This document shows, one piece after another, positions 28,397 to 37,522 of a stretch of DNA of 64,000 nt (position 1 is the stretch's first letter; the number at the start of each line of letters is the position of its first letter). The notes under the pieces are model-generated. The model worked only from the letters and a program-made list of their open reading frames with translations, was not told the DNA's origin and made no database searches. The position numbers were made by a program, and so were the translations under genes. The DNA is from Novosphingobium nitrogenifigens DSM 19370 (GTDB lineage: Bacteria > Pseudomonadota > Alphaproteobacteria > Sphingomonadales > Sphingomonadaceae): positions 408,994 to 472,993 of the forward strand of contig NZ_GL876926.1 of assembly GCF_000192575.1 (NCBI RefSeq), written 5' to 3'.

Positions 28397-29179
28397 TCAG
28401 ATCGCGCGTTCGGCCTGCATCTTCTTGATTTCGGCGATTGCGCGCGCCGGCGACAGGCCCTTGGGGCAGACGTTGGCGCAGTTCATGATCGTGTGGCAGC
28501 GATAGAGGCGGAACGGGTCTTCGAGTTCGTCCAGACGCTCCCCGGTCATTTCGTCGCGGCTGTCAGCCAGCCAGCGATAGGCCTGCAGCAGGATGGCAGG
28601 GCCGAGGAAACGGTCGGAATTCCACCAGTAGCTCGGGCACGAGGTCGAGCAGCAGGCGCACAGGATGCACTCGTAAAGGCCGTCGAGCTTTTCGCGCTGT
28701 TCAGGCGACTGGAGGCGTTCCTTGCCCGAGGGCGTGGGCGAAACGGTTTGCAGCCAGGGACGGATCGATGCGTACTGCGCATAGAAATGGGTGAAGTCGG
28801 GAACAAGGTCCTTGATCACCTGCATGTGCGGCAGAGGGGTGATGCGGATTTCACCCTTGAGGTCTTCGATCGCGGTCGTGCAGGCAAGCCCGTTGCGACC
28901 GTTGAGGTTCATCGCGCACGAACCGCAGATGCCTTCACGGCACGAACGGCGGAAGGTCAGCGACGGATCGAGTTCCGACTTCATCTTGATGAGCGCGTCG
29001 AGAACCATCGGGCCGCACTGGTCGAGATCGATCTCGAACGTGTCGTAGCGGGGGTTCTCACCGCTGTCAGGGTCGTAACGATAGACCTTGAACTTCCGGA
29101 TGCGACCGTTGGTCGTCGCGGGGTGATGACGCGACTGGCCGGTGATCTTGGAATTCTTCGGAAGCGTGAAAGTCGCCAT
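28397..29179 (-). CDS. sdhB: Succinate dehydrogenase iron-sulfur subunit
   Basis: 260-residue electron-transfer subunit of complex II. All three clusters have their ligands: [2Fe-2S] C-R-E-G-I-C-G-S-C with a later C, [4Fe-4S] [12 protein letters not shown], and [3Fe-4S] [17 protein letters not shown] at 29179 with AAGGG upstream; the 18 extra codons of the longer frame are not family-like. The flavoprotein and membrane anchor genes sdhA/C/D are not adjacent: a nitrilase-family gene lies upstream instead. Confidence 0.95.
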   Translation of the reverse strand: MATFTLPKNSKITGQSRHHPATTNGRIRKFKVYRYDPDSGENPRYDTFEIDLDQCGPMVLDALIKMKSELDPSLTFRRSCREGICGSCAMNLNGRNGLACTTAIEDLKGEIRITPLPHMQVIKDLVPDFTHFYAQYASIRPWLQTVSPTPSGKERLQSPEQREKLDGLYECILCACCSTSCPSYWWNSDRFLGPAILLQAYRWLADSRDEMTGERLDELEDPFRLYRCHTIMNCANVCPKGLSPARAIAEIKKMQAERAI

Positions 29180-29452
29180 GTCCAAACCCTTCTTCGACGA
29201 TCCGCCAACCCCGGGTCCATGCCGTCCGCGCAAATCCGGTCGGCTTGGCGCTACAGGCCGAAATTGGCCGACGCGCGGGGGAGTCGTATCTGACTAACTG
29301 TCATTCGCATTCGTCTGCACGCACGGGGTCATCTCGCGCGCGCTAACAACTGAGTCGTCCTTAGCGTAACCGACGCGCGGGGCAAGGGGCTCTTGGTGCA
29401 TGCATGCACACCATTTGGTCTGAGACGCTGAAACCGACGGGCAAAACCGGGA

Positions 29453-30271
29453 TCAGGCCGGGGTCGGAAGGATCGGGGCCGCCCATCGCCTGTCGTCGAG
29501 ATAGGGTGTGCTTTTGCGCGCCGCAGCGATGGCGGCCCGGTCGATCCGTGCATGGATGATCGCGTCATCCGTTTCCGCGCGGGCCCGAACGATCCCGTCA
29601 GGGCCGACAATCGTCGACTGCCCGTCGAAACGGTATCCCCGTTCGTCGCCTGAGCGGTTGGCAAAGGCGAGCCACACGCCGTTTTCGAGGGCCCGGACGC
29701 GGATCACCGCTTCGGCAACAAGGGGAAATTCCGCACCCACTGCGGTTGGCGCAAGCACGATATCGGCGCCGCGCAAGGCGAGGTCGCGGAGGGTTTCCGG
29801 ATATTCGGTATCGTAGCAGATCGAAAATCCGATCCGCCAGCCATTGAGCATTGCAAGGCCGCTTGGGTGATCGCCCGATTGGAACAGGTCGCGTTCGTAA
29901 TCGCCCCAGAGGTTGACCTTGCGGTATTCGAGCAGAGTTTCGCCATCCGGCCCTATGAGGATGGCTGCATTGTAGCGATCGCCGTCCGCACTTTCAGGGT
30001 AGCCGTAAGCGATGGCAAGATGATGGCGTCGGGCAAGGGCTGCGATGCGGGTCTGCCAGGGCCCGTCACGCGGTTCGCTCGCCGAAGCGACGGCAGGGGC
30101 ATCGAAATAGCCGCTGGTCCAAAGCTCGGGAAGCAGGAGGAGGTCAGGGTGGCCCGCTTCGCCATTCTCGAGCAGCGTCTCGAGGCGGTCGATCATCTGG
30201 TCGGGTGCGCCGCAAAGGCCCGGTTGCTGCCAGATCGCGATGGAAAGGGGGGAAGGGGACATGTCGGACAT
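29453..30271 (-). CDS. Carbon-nitrogen hydrolase (nitrilase superfamily)
   Basis: 272-residue amidase-type enzyme of the cytosol. The Glu-Lys-Cys triad is complete: L-L-P-E-L-W near 46-51, Y-R-K-V-N-L-W-G-D-Y-E near 115 and F-S-I-C-Y-D-T-E-Y-P-E near 149. The E-T-L-R-D-L-A-L-R-G-A-D stretch follows as expected. It is likely an omega-amidase, N-carbamoyl hydrolase or similar; the substrate is not assignable. It is separated from sdhB by 273 bases with no gene seen, and from rne by a strong hairpin. Confidence 0.88.
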   Translation of the reverse strand: MSDMSPSPLSIAIWQQPGLCGAPDQMIDRLETLLENGEAGHPDLLLLPELWTSGYFDAPAVASASEPRDGPWQTRIAALARRHHLAIAYGYPESADGDRYNAAILIGPDGETLLEYRKVNLWGDYERDLFQSGDHPSGLAMLNGWRIGFSICYDTEYPETLRDLALRGADIVLAPTAVGAEFPLVAEAVIRVRALENGVWLAFANRSGDERGYRFDGQSTIVGPDGIVRARAETDDAIIHARIDRAAIAAARKSTPYLDDRRWAAPILPTPA

Positions 30272-30335
30272 GGGGCGAGATTATCCCGATGTCGCAGAGC
30301 CGCCAAATTCCTTCGCAAGAGTTTGCGGAAGGACC

Positions 30336-30370
30336 GAGCCCTTTTACCGAGGTGTTCGGTAAAAGGGCTC
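30336..30370. terminator. Hairpin between rne and the nitrilase gene
   Basis: Perfect 15-base arms (GAGCCCTTTTACCGA and its complement) around a 5-base loop, 14 bases past the rne stop. There is no T run on the reverse strand, so it may end rne transcription or act as a 3' barrier to exonucleases. Confidence 0.6.
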
Positions 30371-30383
30371 GGATCAAGGAGTG

Positions 30384-33185
30384 TCAGACGCCGAAGGTCC
30401 GCTGCCACCAGCCGCGACGCGGCTGCTGGTTATCGTCTTCGCCTGCGCTTTCGGCAGAGGCTTCGGCGGGTGCTTCGACCGCTGCCACAGGTTCGGCCAC
30501 GACTTCGACCGGAGCCTCGGCTGCTGCTGCAGCTTCGATGTCGGCCTTCTTGCGGCGCGTACGCTTCGGCTTGGCGGGGGCTTCGGCCGGGGCTTCTGCG
30601 GCCTCGGCTGCTGCTGCGGCTTCGATGTCGGCCTTCTTGCGGCGGGTGCGCTTGGGCTTGGCCGGAGCTTCGACAGTCGCTTCGGGTTCGGCAACCGCTG
30701 CTTCTGGCGCTGCTTCCGGAGCCGGTTCTGCCGTCACGGTTTCCGCCTTCTTGCGGCGGGTGCGCTTGGGCTTGGCCGGAGCTTCGGGCTCGCTGACGAC
30801 GGGCTCGGGCGCTGCCTCGGTCGCCGGGGCGACTTCCGCTTCGACAGGCGCGACAACGACTTCCACTGCCACGGCTTCGGTCGTTGCGACCTCGGCTGCC
30901 GGACTTTCGTCGGCGTCACCGTTCGCGTCGTCGCTTTCGTACTCGCCAGCGTCCTCGCCCTCGGCGCTTTCTTCACCGGCGGGCAGGCCTTCGCGATTGC
31001 CGCGACGGCGACGGTTGCGGCGACGGCGCTTGCGACGGCCTTCGCCGCCGTTTTCACCGTCACTGGCGCTCTCGCCTTCGGCTGATGCACCGGTTTCGGT
31101 ATCGTCACCGGCGTCTTCGCCCGCTTCGTCGCCTTCATCGGAGCCGTCGGCATCGTCGGTTTCGCTGCCTTCGGGTGTGCCATCCTCGCGGCGGTCGCGG
31201 TTGCGGCCACGGCGGCGGCGGCGGCGCTTGCGACGGCCGGAGCCTTCGCCGTTGTCGCCGTCGCGGCTCTCGCCGCGTTCGTCGTCGTTGTCCTCGGCGT
31301 CGACGTCGGATTCGTCTTCCTCGTCGGCGACGTCTTCTTCGACCAGTTCCACGATCGGTTCAAAGCGCGGCGTGAATTCCGGCTTCGGCCCGCGCGAGGC
31401 AACGCGCATCTTGGCGCCTTCGTTCTCGCCTTCGGGGATCACTTCGACGGTGACGCCGTAGCGGTCCTCGATCTCGGCAAGGTCGCCGCGCTTGGCGTTG
31501 AGGACGTAGATTGCCGCTTCCTGGCTGGCGTAAAGCGTGACGATGCTGCCGCGTCCCTTGGCGGCTTCATCCTCGATCATGCGCAGGGCCGAAAGCCCGG
31601 CCGAGGATGCCGTGCGGACAAGCCCCGATCCGTCGCAATGCGGGCAGGCACGGGTCGTCGCTTCAAGAACGCCGGTGCGCAGGCGCTGGCGGCTCATTTC
31701 CATCAGGCCGAAGCCGGAAATGCGACCGACCTGAATGCGGGCGCGGTCGTCTTTGAGCGCTTCCTTCATCGCCTTCTCGACCTTGCGGATGTTCGATCCG
31801 TATTCCATGTCGATGAAGTCGATGACGACCAGTCCGGCCATGTCGCGCAGGCGCAACTGGCGGGCGATTTCACGGGCAGCTTCCAGATTGGTCGAAAGCG
31901 CGGTGGCTTCGATCCCGTGTTCCTTGGTCGAACGGCCCGAGTTGATGTCGATCGACACCAGTGCTTCGGTCGGGTTGATGACCAGATAGCCGCCGCTGCG
32001 CAGCTGCACGACCGGATCGTACATTGCGGTCAGTTGGTCTTCCGCACCGTACCGCTGGAACAGCGGAACGGGATCGACGTACTGCTTCACCCGCTTGGCG
32101 TGGCTGGGCATCAGCAGCTTCATGAAATCCTTGGCGGCGCGATAGCCCGCTTCGCCTTCGACCACGACTTCCTCGATTTCGCGGTTATAGATGTCGCGGA
32201 TCGCGCGCTTGATCAGGTCGCTGTCCGAATGGATGAGCGCGGGTGCGCTCGAATGAAGCGTGCGTTCGCGGATCTCGTCCCACAGGCGGGCGAGGTAATC
32301 GAAGTCGCGCTTGATTTCCGGCTTCGTGCGCTGCAGCCCGGCTGTGCGGACGATGCAGCTCATCGATTTGGGCAGTTCGAGCTCGGAAATGATCGTCTTC
32401 AGCCGCTTGCGGTCGGCCGCCGAGTTGATCTTGCGGCTGATGCCGCCGCCATGGCTCGAATTGGGCATGAGCACGCAATAGCGCCCGGCAAGGCTGAGAT
32501 AAGTGGTGAGCGCTGCACCCTTGTTGCCGCGCTCTTCCTTGACCACTTGGACCAGCAGGACCTGGCGACGCTGGATCACGTCCTGGATCTTGTAACGGCG
32601 GCGCAGGGCAAGGCGACGTGCCCGCAGCTCGTCGGCTTCCTTGGTCTGGGCGCGGCCCTGACGGCGGCGGCCACGACCACGACGGCGTCCGTCGTCGCTT
32701 TCCTCGCCTTCCTCGGTGGCAGCTTCTTCGGCATCATCGCCGTTTTCGATCACGCCGCCCTCGATCGTGGCGACCTGGTCCTTTTCGGTGCCGTCGACTT
32801 CGGTCACGCCTTCGCCGTCGTCGAAGGCATCGCCTTCGGCAAAGTCGTCCTCGTCATCTTCGTCGGCAGCCCGCAAGGCTGCTTCGGCTTCGGCGTGGCT
32901 GGCTTCTTCGGCCAGCAGCGCCTCGCGATCTTCCTTGGGAATCTGGTAATAATCGGGGTGAATTTCGCTGAAAGCGAGAAATCCGTGCCGATTACCGCCG
33001 AAATCGACGAAAGCCGCCTGAAGCGACGGTTCGACGCGGGTTACCTTGGCAAGGTAGATGTTGCCCTTGATCTGCTTGTGATCGGAGGACTCGAAATCGA
33101 ACTCTTCAATCCGGTTGCCCTTGAGCACCGCCACCCGGGTTTCTTCCTGGTGGCGCGCATCGATAAGCATGCGCGTGGTCATCAA
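30384..33185 (-). CDS. rne: Ribonuclease E
   Basis: 933-residue endoribonuclease that starts mRNA decay and processes rRNA and tRNA. The S1 domain near the N-terminus is split by a long acidic then basic insert (about 90-190) as in alphaproteobacteria. Catalytic V-S-I-D-I-N-S-G and V-I-D-F-I-D-M aspartates, and the zinc link C-P-H-C-D-G-S-G, are present. The C-terminal third is acidic/basic low complexity with three copies of P-K-R-T-R-R-K-K and Ala runs, ending R-R-G-W-W-Q-R-T-F-G-V. In Caulobacter a GWW motif at this place binds PNPase, so a degradosome scaffold is likely. Confidence 0.95.
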   Translation of the reverse strand: MMTTRMLIDARHQEETRVAVLKGNRIEEFDFESSDHKQIKGNIYLAKVTRVEPSLQAAFVDFGGNRHGFLAFSEIHPDYYQIPKEDREALLAEEASHAEAEAALRAADEDDEDDFAEGDAFDDGEGVTEVDGTEKDQVATIEGGVIENGDDAEEAATEEGEESDDGRRRGRGRRRQGRAQTKEADELRARRLALRRRYKIQDVIQRRQVLLVQVVKEERGNKGAALTTYLSLAGRYCVLMPNSSHGGGISRKINSAADRKRLKTIISELELPKSMSCIVRTAGLQRTKPEIKRDFDYLARLWDEIRERTLHSSAPALIHSDSDLIKRAIRDIYNREIEEVVVEGEAGYRAAKDFMKLLMPSHAKRVKQYVDPVPLFQRYGAEDQLTAMYDPVVQLRSGGYLVINPTEALVSIDINSGRSTKEHGIEATALSTNLEAAREIARQLRLRDMAGLVVIDFIDMEYGSNIRKVEKAMKEALKDDRARIQVGRISGFGLMEMSRQRLRTGVLEATTRACPHCDGSGLVRTASSAGLSALRMIEDEAAKGRGSIVTLYASQEAAIYVLNAKRGDLAEIEDRYGVTVEVIPEGENEGAKMRVASRGPKPEFTPRFEPIVELVEEDVADEEDESDVDAEDNDDERGESRDGDNGEGSGRRKRRRRRRGRNRDRREDGTPEGSETDDADGSDEGDEAGEDAGDDTETGASAEGESASDGENGGEGRRKRRRRNRRRRGNREGLPAGEESAEGEDAGEYESDDANGDADESPAAEVATTEAVAVEVVVAPVEAEVAPATEAAPEPVVSEPEAPAKPKRTRRKKAETVTAEPAPEAAPEAAVAEPEATVEAPAKPKRTRRKKADIEAAAAAEAAEAPAEAPAKPKRTRRKKADIEAAAAAEAPVEVVAEPVAAVEAPAEASAESAGEDDNQQPRRGWWQRTFGV

Positions 33186-33894
33186 TTAATCTCCAGCCGC
33201 GCGGCCGCGGGACGTATCCCGGGAACTGGGCGCGGGTCATTGCGATGGCGCGATCGCCGTCCGGGCAAGGTGTCCTGCCTGCGGGGCGCGTCGCGAATTG
33301 GGGTTTGCCGGTTCGGAGCACGGGATTTCGCCCGGTCTGCTCGCCGCTCGGCGGCGGTTGGTGTGCATCTGCCTCGATGACGTTGCGCGGCGAAAGGCGC
33401 GCGCCGAACGCCCAGCGCAGAAGGGCCCCGGTGGGGCGCTTCGGCAGCATGGAAAGTCGGCTCATCATCACGGCATCAACCTCTGGCGCGGGTGAGGGGC
33501 AGGAAACCTGTCGGCTTTCCCCGCGTTCTTGTCCGGCTTTTCCTGCCAACGGGCCTTCTCATGTCGCCCCACGCTCCCTGCGCCGCTTCTTTCGAAAAGG
33601 GCGCATCCTGCGGCAACGGGGCGGCTGGTGCCGGTGCTGGCATTCTCCGGTATGTGGGGTGCTAGCATTGCAATTGCAAAGCGGCAATTAAAACAATTGC
33701 AGGGGTTCGGGCCGCAGCGACGGTATTTTGCCACCTTTCTTGCTCCCGATTGTTGAACGCCCGAGTGCAATGAAGTCTTTGCGCTCAGCTGTATCGCGAT
33801 GCATAGGCCGGTTGCGAAGAGAGAGGCGGCATGCCCGTCATGCAAGGGTAGGGGTGGAGTGAGCCGGGCGCGCCGAGACAATTCCGACGAGAGC
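33186..33894. promoter_or_regulatory. Divergent control region of rne and the amidase gene
   Basis: 709 bases between divergent genes, with no convincing ORF. The long reverse-strand leader is expected for rne, which in other bacteria is autoregulated through its 5' untranslated region. An AT-rich patch at 33663-33703 holds two copies of CAATTGC (33671-33677 and 33694-33700), 23 bases apart, and is the best place for the promoters. I could not fix a -10/-35 pair for either direction. Confidence 0.4.
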
Positions 33895-34836
33895 ATGAGT
33901 GATTCCGGGAATTCGATCTGCCTTGCCGAAGCGGAGCGGGAAAGCCGTGCCGGTGGCGCGCGCCTTCGCGTCTTGCTGGTCGTTGCAGGGTTTCTCGTGC
34001 CCTTGCTCTGCCTTGTCCTGTTCATGCGGGCGGAGATCGCCTCGCGCCTGGCGCGCCCTGTCTATGTCGTGCGGATTGCGCTTCCCGACGGCACGCGTGC
34101 GATCGGCCTGCCCCGGATCGAGGGGCCTGCCGACGCGAGCCGCCCGCTCGTTGTGATCGATGCCGGGCACGGCGGGCATGATCCAGGGGCCAGCGGCCCG
34201 GACGGTATCCACGAAAAAGTCGTGACGCTTGCGCTGGCCCGGGCGGTGCGTGATGCCTTGCTCGCCGATGGGCGCGTGCGGGTTGCCATGACCCGCGACG
34301 ACGATCGCTTTCTGGCGCTGCAAGAGCGGTCGGGGATCGCAGGCCGCCTGCACGCCGATCTTTTCCTGTCGATCCATGCCGATGCGGCGGACAGTCCCGA
34401 TGCTGCCGGGGCGACGGTCTACACCCTTTCCAACAAGGGGTCCGACGCACTGGCCGATGCTTTGGCGGCCCGTGAAAACAAGGTCGATACCGTGAACGGG
34501 GTCTCGCTCGACGGCAAGGGCGGGGCAGTATCGGACTTCCTTGTCGATCTTTCTCGCCAGCATATGCGGGACACTTCGCGCGCCTTTGGCGAACTCGTCG
34601 AGCGGGAAGGTCAGGGGCATTTCCGTTTCCGCGACCCGCCCTTGCGCGAAGCGGCTTTCGTCGTTCTCAAGTCGCTGGATTTGCCGTCCGCCTTGTTGGA
34701 GGCGGGCTATGTCAGCAATCCCGAGGATGCCCGCGCAATGACCACGCGGACCTGGCGCGAGGGTTTCGGGCATGCGGTGGCGCAGGCGGTCGAGATCTTT
34801 CTGGCGCGGCAGGAAAGCCGGGCGGGTGTCCAGTGA
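33895..34836 (+). CDS. N-acetylmuramoyl-L-alanine amidase (Amidase_3)
   Basis: 313-residue cell-wall hydrolase that cuts the bond between the glycan and the stem peptide, used for daughter-cell separation. A membrane segment at about 25-45 anchors or exports it. Zinc ligands are visible: V-I-D-A-G-H-G-G-H-D-P-G, E in H-E-K-V, and S-I-H-A-D-A; the catalytic glutamate is in A-L-L-E-A-G-Y. It lacks an AMIN domain. The start is uncertain: ATG 33895 has a modest GAGAG; a GTG at 33859 is an alternative. It lies upstream of the PBP1A gene. Confidence 0.88.
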   Translation: MSDSGNSICLAEAERESRAGGARLRVLLVVAGFLVPLLCLVLFMRAEIASRLARPVYVVRIALPDGTRAIGLPRIEGPADASRPLVVIDAGHGGHDPGASGPDGIHEKVVTLALARAVRDALLADGRVRVAMTRDDDRFLALQERSGIAGRLHADLFLSIHADAADSPDAAGATVYTLSNKGSDALADALAARENKVDTVNGVSLDGKGGAVSDFLVDLSRQHMRDTSRAFGELVEREGQGHFRFRDPPLREAAFVVLKSLDLPSALLEAGYVSNPEDARAMTTRTWREGFGHAVAQAVEIFLARQESRAGVQ

Positions 34837-34890
34837 CCCGATCTTGTCAATGACCCGATGTTGCCCGTGACCTGATGTTGCCTGTGACCC
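34834..34890 (+). repeat. 17-base tandem repeat after the amidase gene
   Basis: Three full units (34834-34850, 34851-34867, 34868-34884) plus a partial fourth, consensus TGACCCGATGTTGCCCG. The first unit starts exactly at the amidase stop codon, and every unit begins with TGA. Unit length is not a multiple of three, so each copy changes frame. Confidence 0.7.
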
Positions 34891-34952
34891 GTTCCGGGAC
34901 GCGGCGAGTGCTCTGGCGCTGCGCCGTGCCCGCGTGCTAAGGCGCCGCCACA

Positions 34953-37478
34953 ATGGCCGACGATATCCAGCCCGAAGACAATTCCGGTGAGCCCTCCCAT
35001 GACGGTTCCGCCTCTTACCGCATCCGCCGCGAGGCCGCCGGTTTTGCCGGACGGATGCTGCGCGGGCGCTGGCTGCGGCGCATCCTGGTCATGGTCGTGG
35101 TGCTTGTCGCGCTTTACGGCGTCATCTGGTTCGCGCTGATCCGCACGCTTCCGGATACCGACAAGCTGCTGTCCTATCAGCCGCCCTTGCCGACGATGGT
35201 GCGCGGCGCGGATGGCGAGATCGTTTCGTCCTATGCGCGCGAGCGGCGCGTGCAGCTGCGTTATGTCGATTTTCCCGAACCGCTGATCCACGCCTTTCTT
35301 TCGGCGGAGGACAAGTCGTTCTTTCAGCATCACGGGGTCGACATCACCGGGCTTGCCGGAGCGGTGGTCGATTATGTCACCAAGTACGGGACCGGATCGC
35401 GCGCGCGCGGCGGCTCGACGATTACCCAACAGGTGGCCAAGAACCTTTTGATCGGAAACGAATATTCGATCACGCGCAAGCTCAAGGAAATGGTTCTTGC
35501 GATGCGGATCGAATCCGTTCTGTCCAAGGAGCAGATTCTCGAGCTCTACCTCAACGAGATCCCGCTCGGTCGCCAGAGCTTTGGCGTTCAGGCTGCCTCG
35601 CGCGCCTATTTCGACAAGGATGTGGGCGATCTCAAGCTGAACGAGATGGCGTTCCTCGCCATTCTGCCCAAGGCTCCGGAAACCTATGGCCGGGCCCGCA
35701 ATGTCGAAAAGGCGCTCGTCCGTCGCAATTGGGTGCTCGACCAGATGGTCAAGAACGGTTGGGCGACGCCTGGGCAAGCCGCCGAGGCCAAGGCGCAGCC
35801 GCTCGGACTGGTGGTGCGCAGGGCCGACAGTTACACCGCTGACGCAGGCTACTTCCTTGAAGAAGTGCGGCGCCAGTTGATCGACCAGTTCGGCGAAAAC
35901 GCCGACAAAGGGCCCAACAGCGTCTATGCCGGTGGCCTGTGGGTGCGCACTTCGCTCGACACCCGTCTGCAGAGTGCGGCACAGGATGCATTGCGGGCAG
36001 GGCTTTTGCGCTATGCCGCCGGGCGTGGCTGGCATGGACCGATCGCGACTGTCGATCCGGCGCATTGGCAGGAACAACTCGTCGGCAGCAATCTGTCGAT
36101 CCGTTATCTCGACTGGCGTGTCGGCGTGATCGTCGAAAAGTCGGGCGGGTCGGGCACGATCGGTTTTGCCGACAATACGACCGGCAATGTCTATGGCCTT
36201 GCCGACGGGGTGAAGCCCGGTGACGTGGTTGCCGTGGCGCCGAGCGGCAGCGGCTGGGTGCTCAAGGTCATTCCCGAAGTGTCCGGCGGCATGGTCGTTC
36301 AGGCGCCCGAGTTCGGTCGCGTCCTTGCCATGCAGGGAGGTTTCGACGCGCGTTTGGGGTCGTTCAATCGCGCGACGCAAGCCAATCGCCAGCCGGGTTC
36401 GACGATCAAGCCGTTTGTCTACGCAACTGCGCTCGACAATGGCATGACGCCCACGACGATGGTCCTCGACGGGACGTTCTGCGTCTATCAGGGGGCGGCG
36501 CTAGGGCAGAAATGCTTCCGCAATTTCGGCGACGAAGGCGCTTCGGGCAGTCATACGATGCGTTGGGGCCTGGAACAGTCGCGCAACCTGATGACCGTGC
36601 GCATCGCCAATGACATCGGCATGGACAAAGTCGTGCGCACGATCCGTTCGGTCGGGATCGGTAATTATTCGCCCTATCTCTCGATCGCGCTGGGGGCTGG
36701 GGACACGACCGTCGCGCGGATGGTCAATGCCTATTCGACGCTTGCTGACCACGGGCGCCTGCATGATCAGACGCTGATCGACTTCGTGCAGGATCGCAAC
36801 GGCAAGGTGATCTGGCGCGCCGATCGCCGGGCTTGCGACACGTGCAGCATGGCGCAGTGGGACGGCCGTCCGATGCCGCGCTTCAAGCCGACCGGACGAC
36901 AGGCGCTGGACTCGCGGACCGCTTATCAGGTCGTTCACATGCTCGAAGGCGTGGTGGTGCGCGGTACTGCGGCCAGCCTGCGTGATCTCGACCTTCCGCT
37001 TTTCGGCAAGACGGGCACGACTTCGGGTCCGACCAACGTCTGGTTCGTCGGTGGCTCGCCGCAGATCGTGGCGGGTGTCTATCTCGGCTATGACCAGCCG
37101 CGCAGTCTGGGCGGCTATGCCCAGGGCGGGCGCATCGCCGCGCCGGTCTTCAAGCAGTTCGTTCAGGCAACGCGCGACAAGTGGAAGGATGTTCCCTTCG
37201 CGGCCCCCGAGGGCGTTCGCATGGTCAAGATCGACCGCGTGTCGGGCAAGCGGGTATTCGAAGGTACCCCTGCGGACCGCGAGCCCAAGGCCGGGATTAT
37301 CTGGGAAGCGTTCAAACCTGACAGCGAACCGCGCCGGACCAGTCGTGACCTTCAGATCTCGACGCGGGAAGCCGTGCTCGACGCTCTGCGTAAGGCGCGG
37401 GCTGCGCGGTATGGCGGCGCAGCGGCGGTCGAGGATACCACTGGTGAAGGTGATGTCGTCGAGGATGGCGGCGACTGA
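34953..37478 (+). CDS. mrcA: Penicillin-binding protein 1A
   Basis: 841-residue bifunctional peptidoglycan synthase in the inner membrane. One membrane helix at about 45-65. Glycosyltransferase 51 domain with catalytic E119 (A-E-D-K-S-F-F-Q-H-H-G) and G-G-S-T-I-T-Q-Q. Transpeptidase domain with S483 in G-S-T-I-K, S543-R-N, and K686-T-G-T-T. An OB-like domain lies between. A Cys pair C628-D-T-C631 sits inside the transpeptidase domain. The amidase gene upstream acts on the same polymer. Confidence 0.95.
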   Translation: MADDIQPEDNSGEPSHDGSASYRIRREAAGFAGRMLRGRWLRRILVMVVVLVALYGVIWFALIRTLPDTDKLLSYQPPLPTMVRGADGEIVSSYARERRVQLRYVDFPEPLIHAFLSAEDKSFFQHHGVDITGLAGAVVDYVTKYGTGSRARGGSTITQQVAKNLLIGNEYSITRKLKEMVLAMRIESVLSKEQILELYLNEIPLGRQSFGVQAASRAYFDKDVGDLKLNEMAFLAILPKAPETYGRARNVEKALVRRNWVLDQMVKNGWATPGQAAEAKAQPLGLVVRRADSYTADAGYFLEEVRRQLIDQFGENADKGPNSVYAGGLWVRTSLDTRLQSAAQDALRAGLLRYAAGRGWHGPIATVDPAHWQEQLVGSNLSIRYLDWRVGVIVEKSGGSGTIGFADNTTGNVYGLADGVKPGDVVAVAPSGSGWVLKVIPEVSGGMVVQAPEFGRVLAMQGGFDARLGSFNRATQANRQPGSTIKPFVYATALDNGMTPTTMVLDGTFCVYQGAALGQKCFRNFGDEGASGSHTMRWGLEQSRNLMTVRIANDIGMDKVVRTIRSVGIGNYSPYLSIALGAGDTTVARMVNAYSTLADHGRLHDQTLIDFVQDRNGKVIWRADRRACDTCSMAQWDGRPMPRFKPTGRQALDSRTAYQVVHMLEGVVVRGTAASLRDLDLPLFGKTGTTSGPTNVWFVGGSPQIVAGVYLGYDQPRSLGGYAQGGRIAAPVFKQFVQATRDKWKDVPFAAPEGVRMVKIDRVSGKRVFEGTPADREPKAGIIWEAFKPDSEPRRTSRDLQISTREAVLDALRKARAARYGGAAAVEDTTGEGDVVEDGGD

Positions 37479-37522
37479 GGTTGCTGCTTGAGAGGCGGGC
37501 GGGGTGTGATACTGTTTCGTCC

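Noticed and set aside
31638..33380. 580-codon forward reading frame opposite rne
   Set aside because: It mirrors the GC-rich rne coding strand and shows no family features; rne itself is certain.
34953..37478. Cys pair C628/C631 in PBP1A as a metal site
   Set aside because: Only two cysteines and no further ligands are visible; noted only as a possible disulfide.
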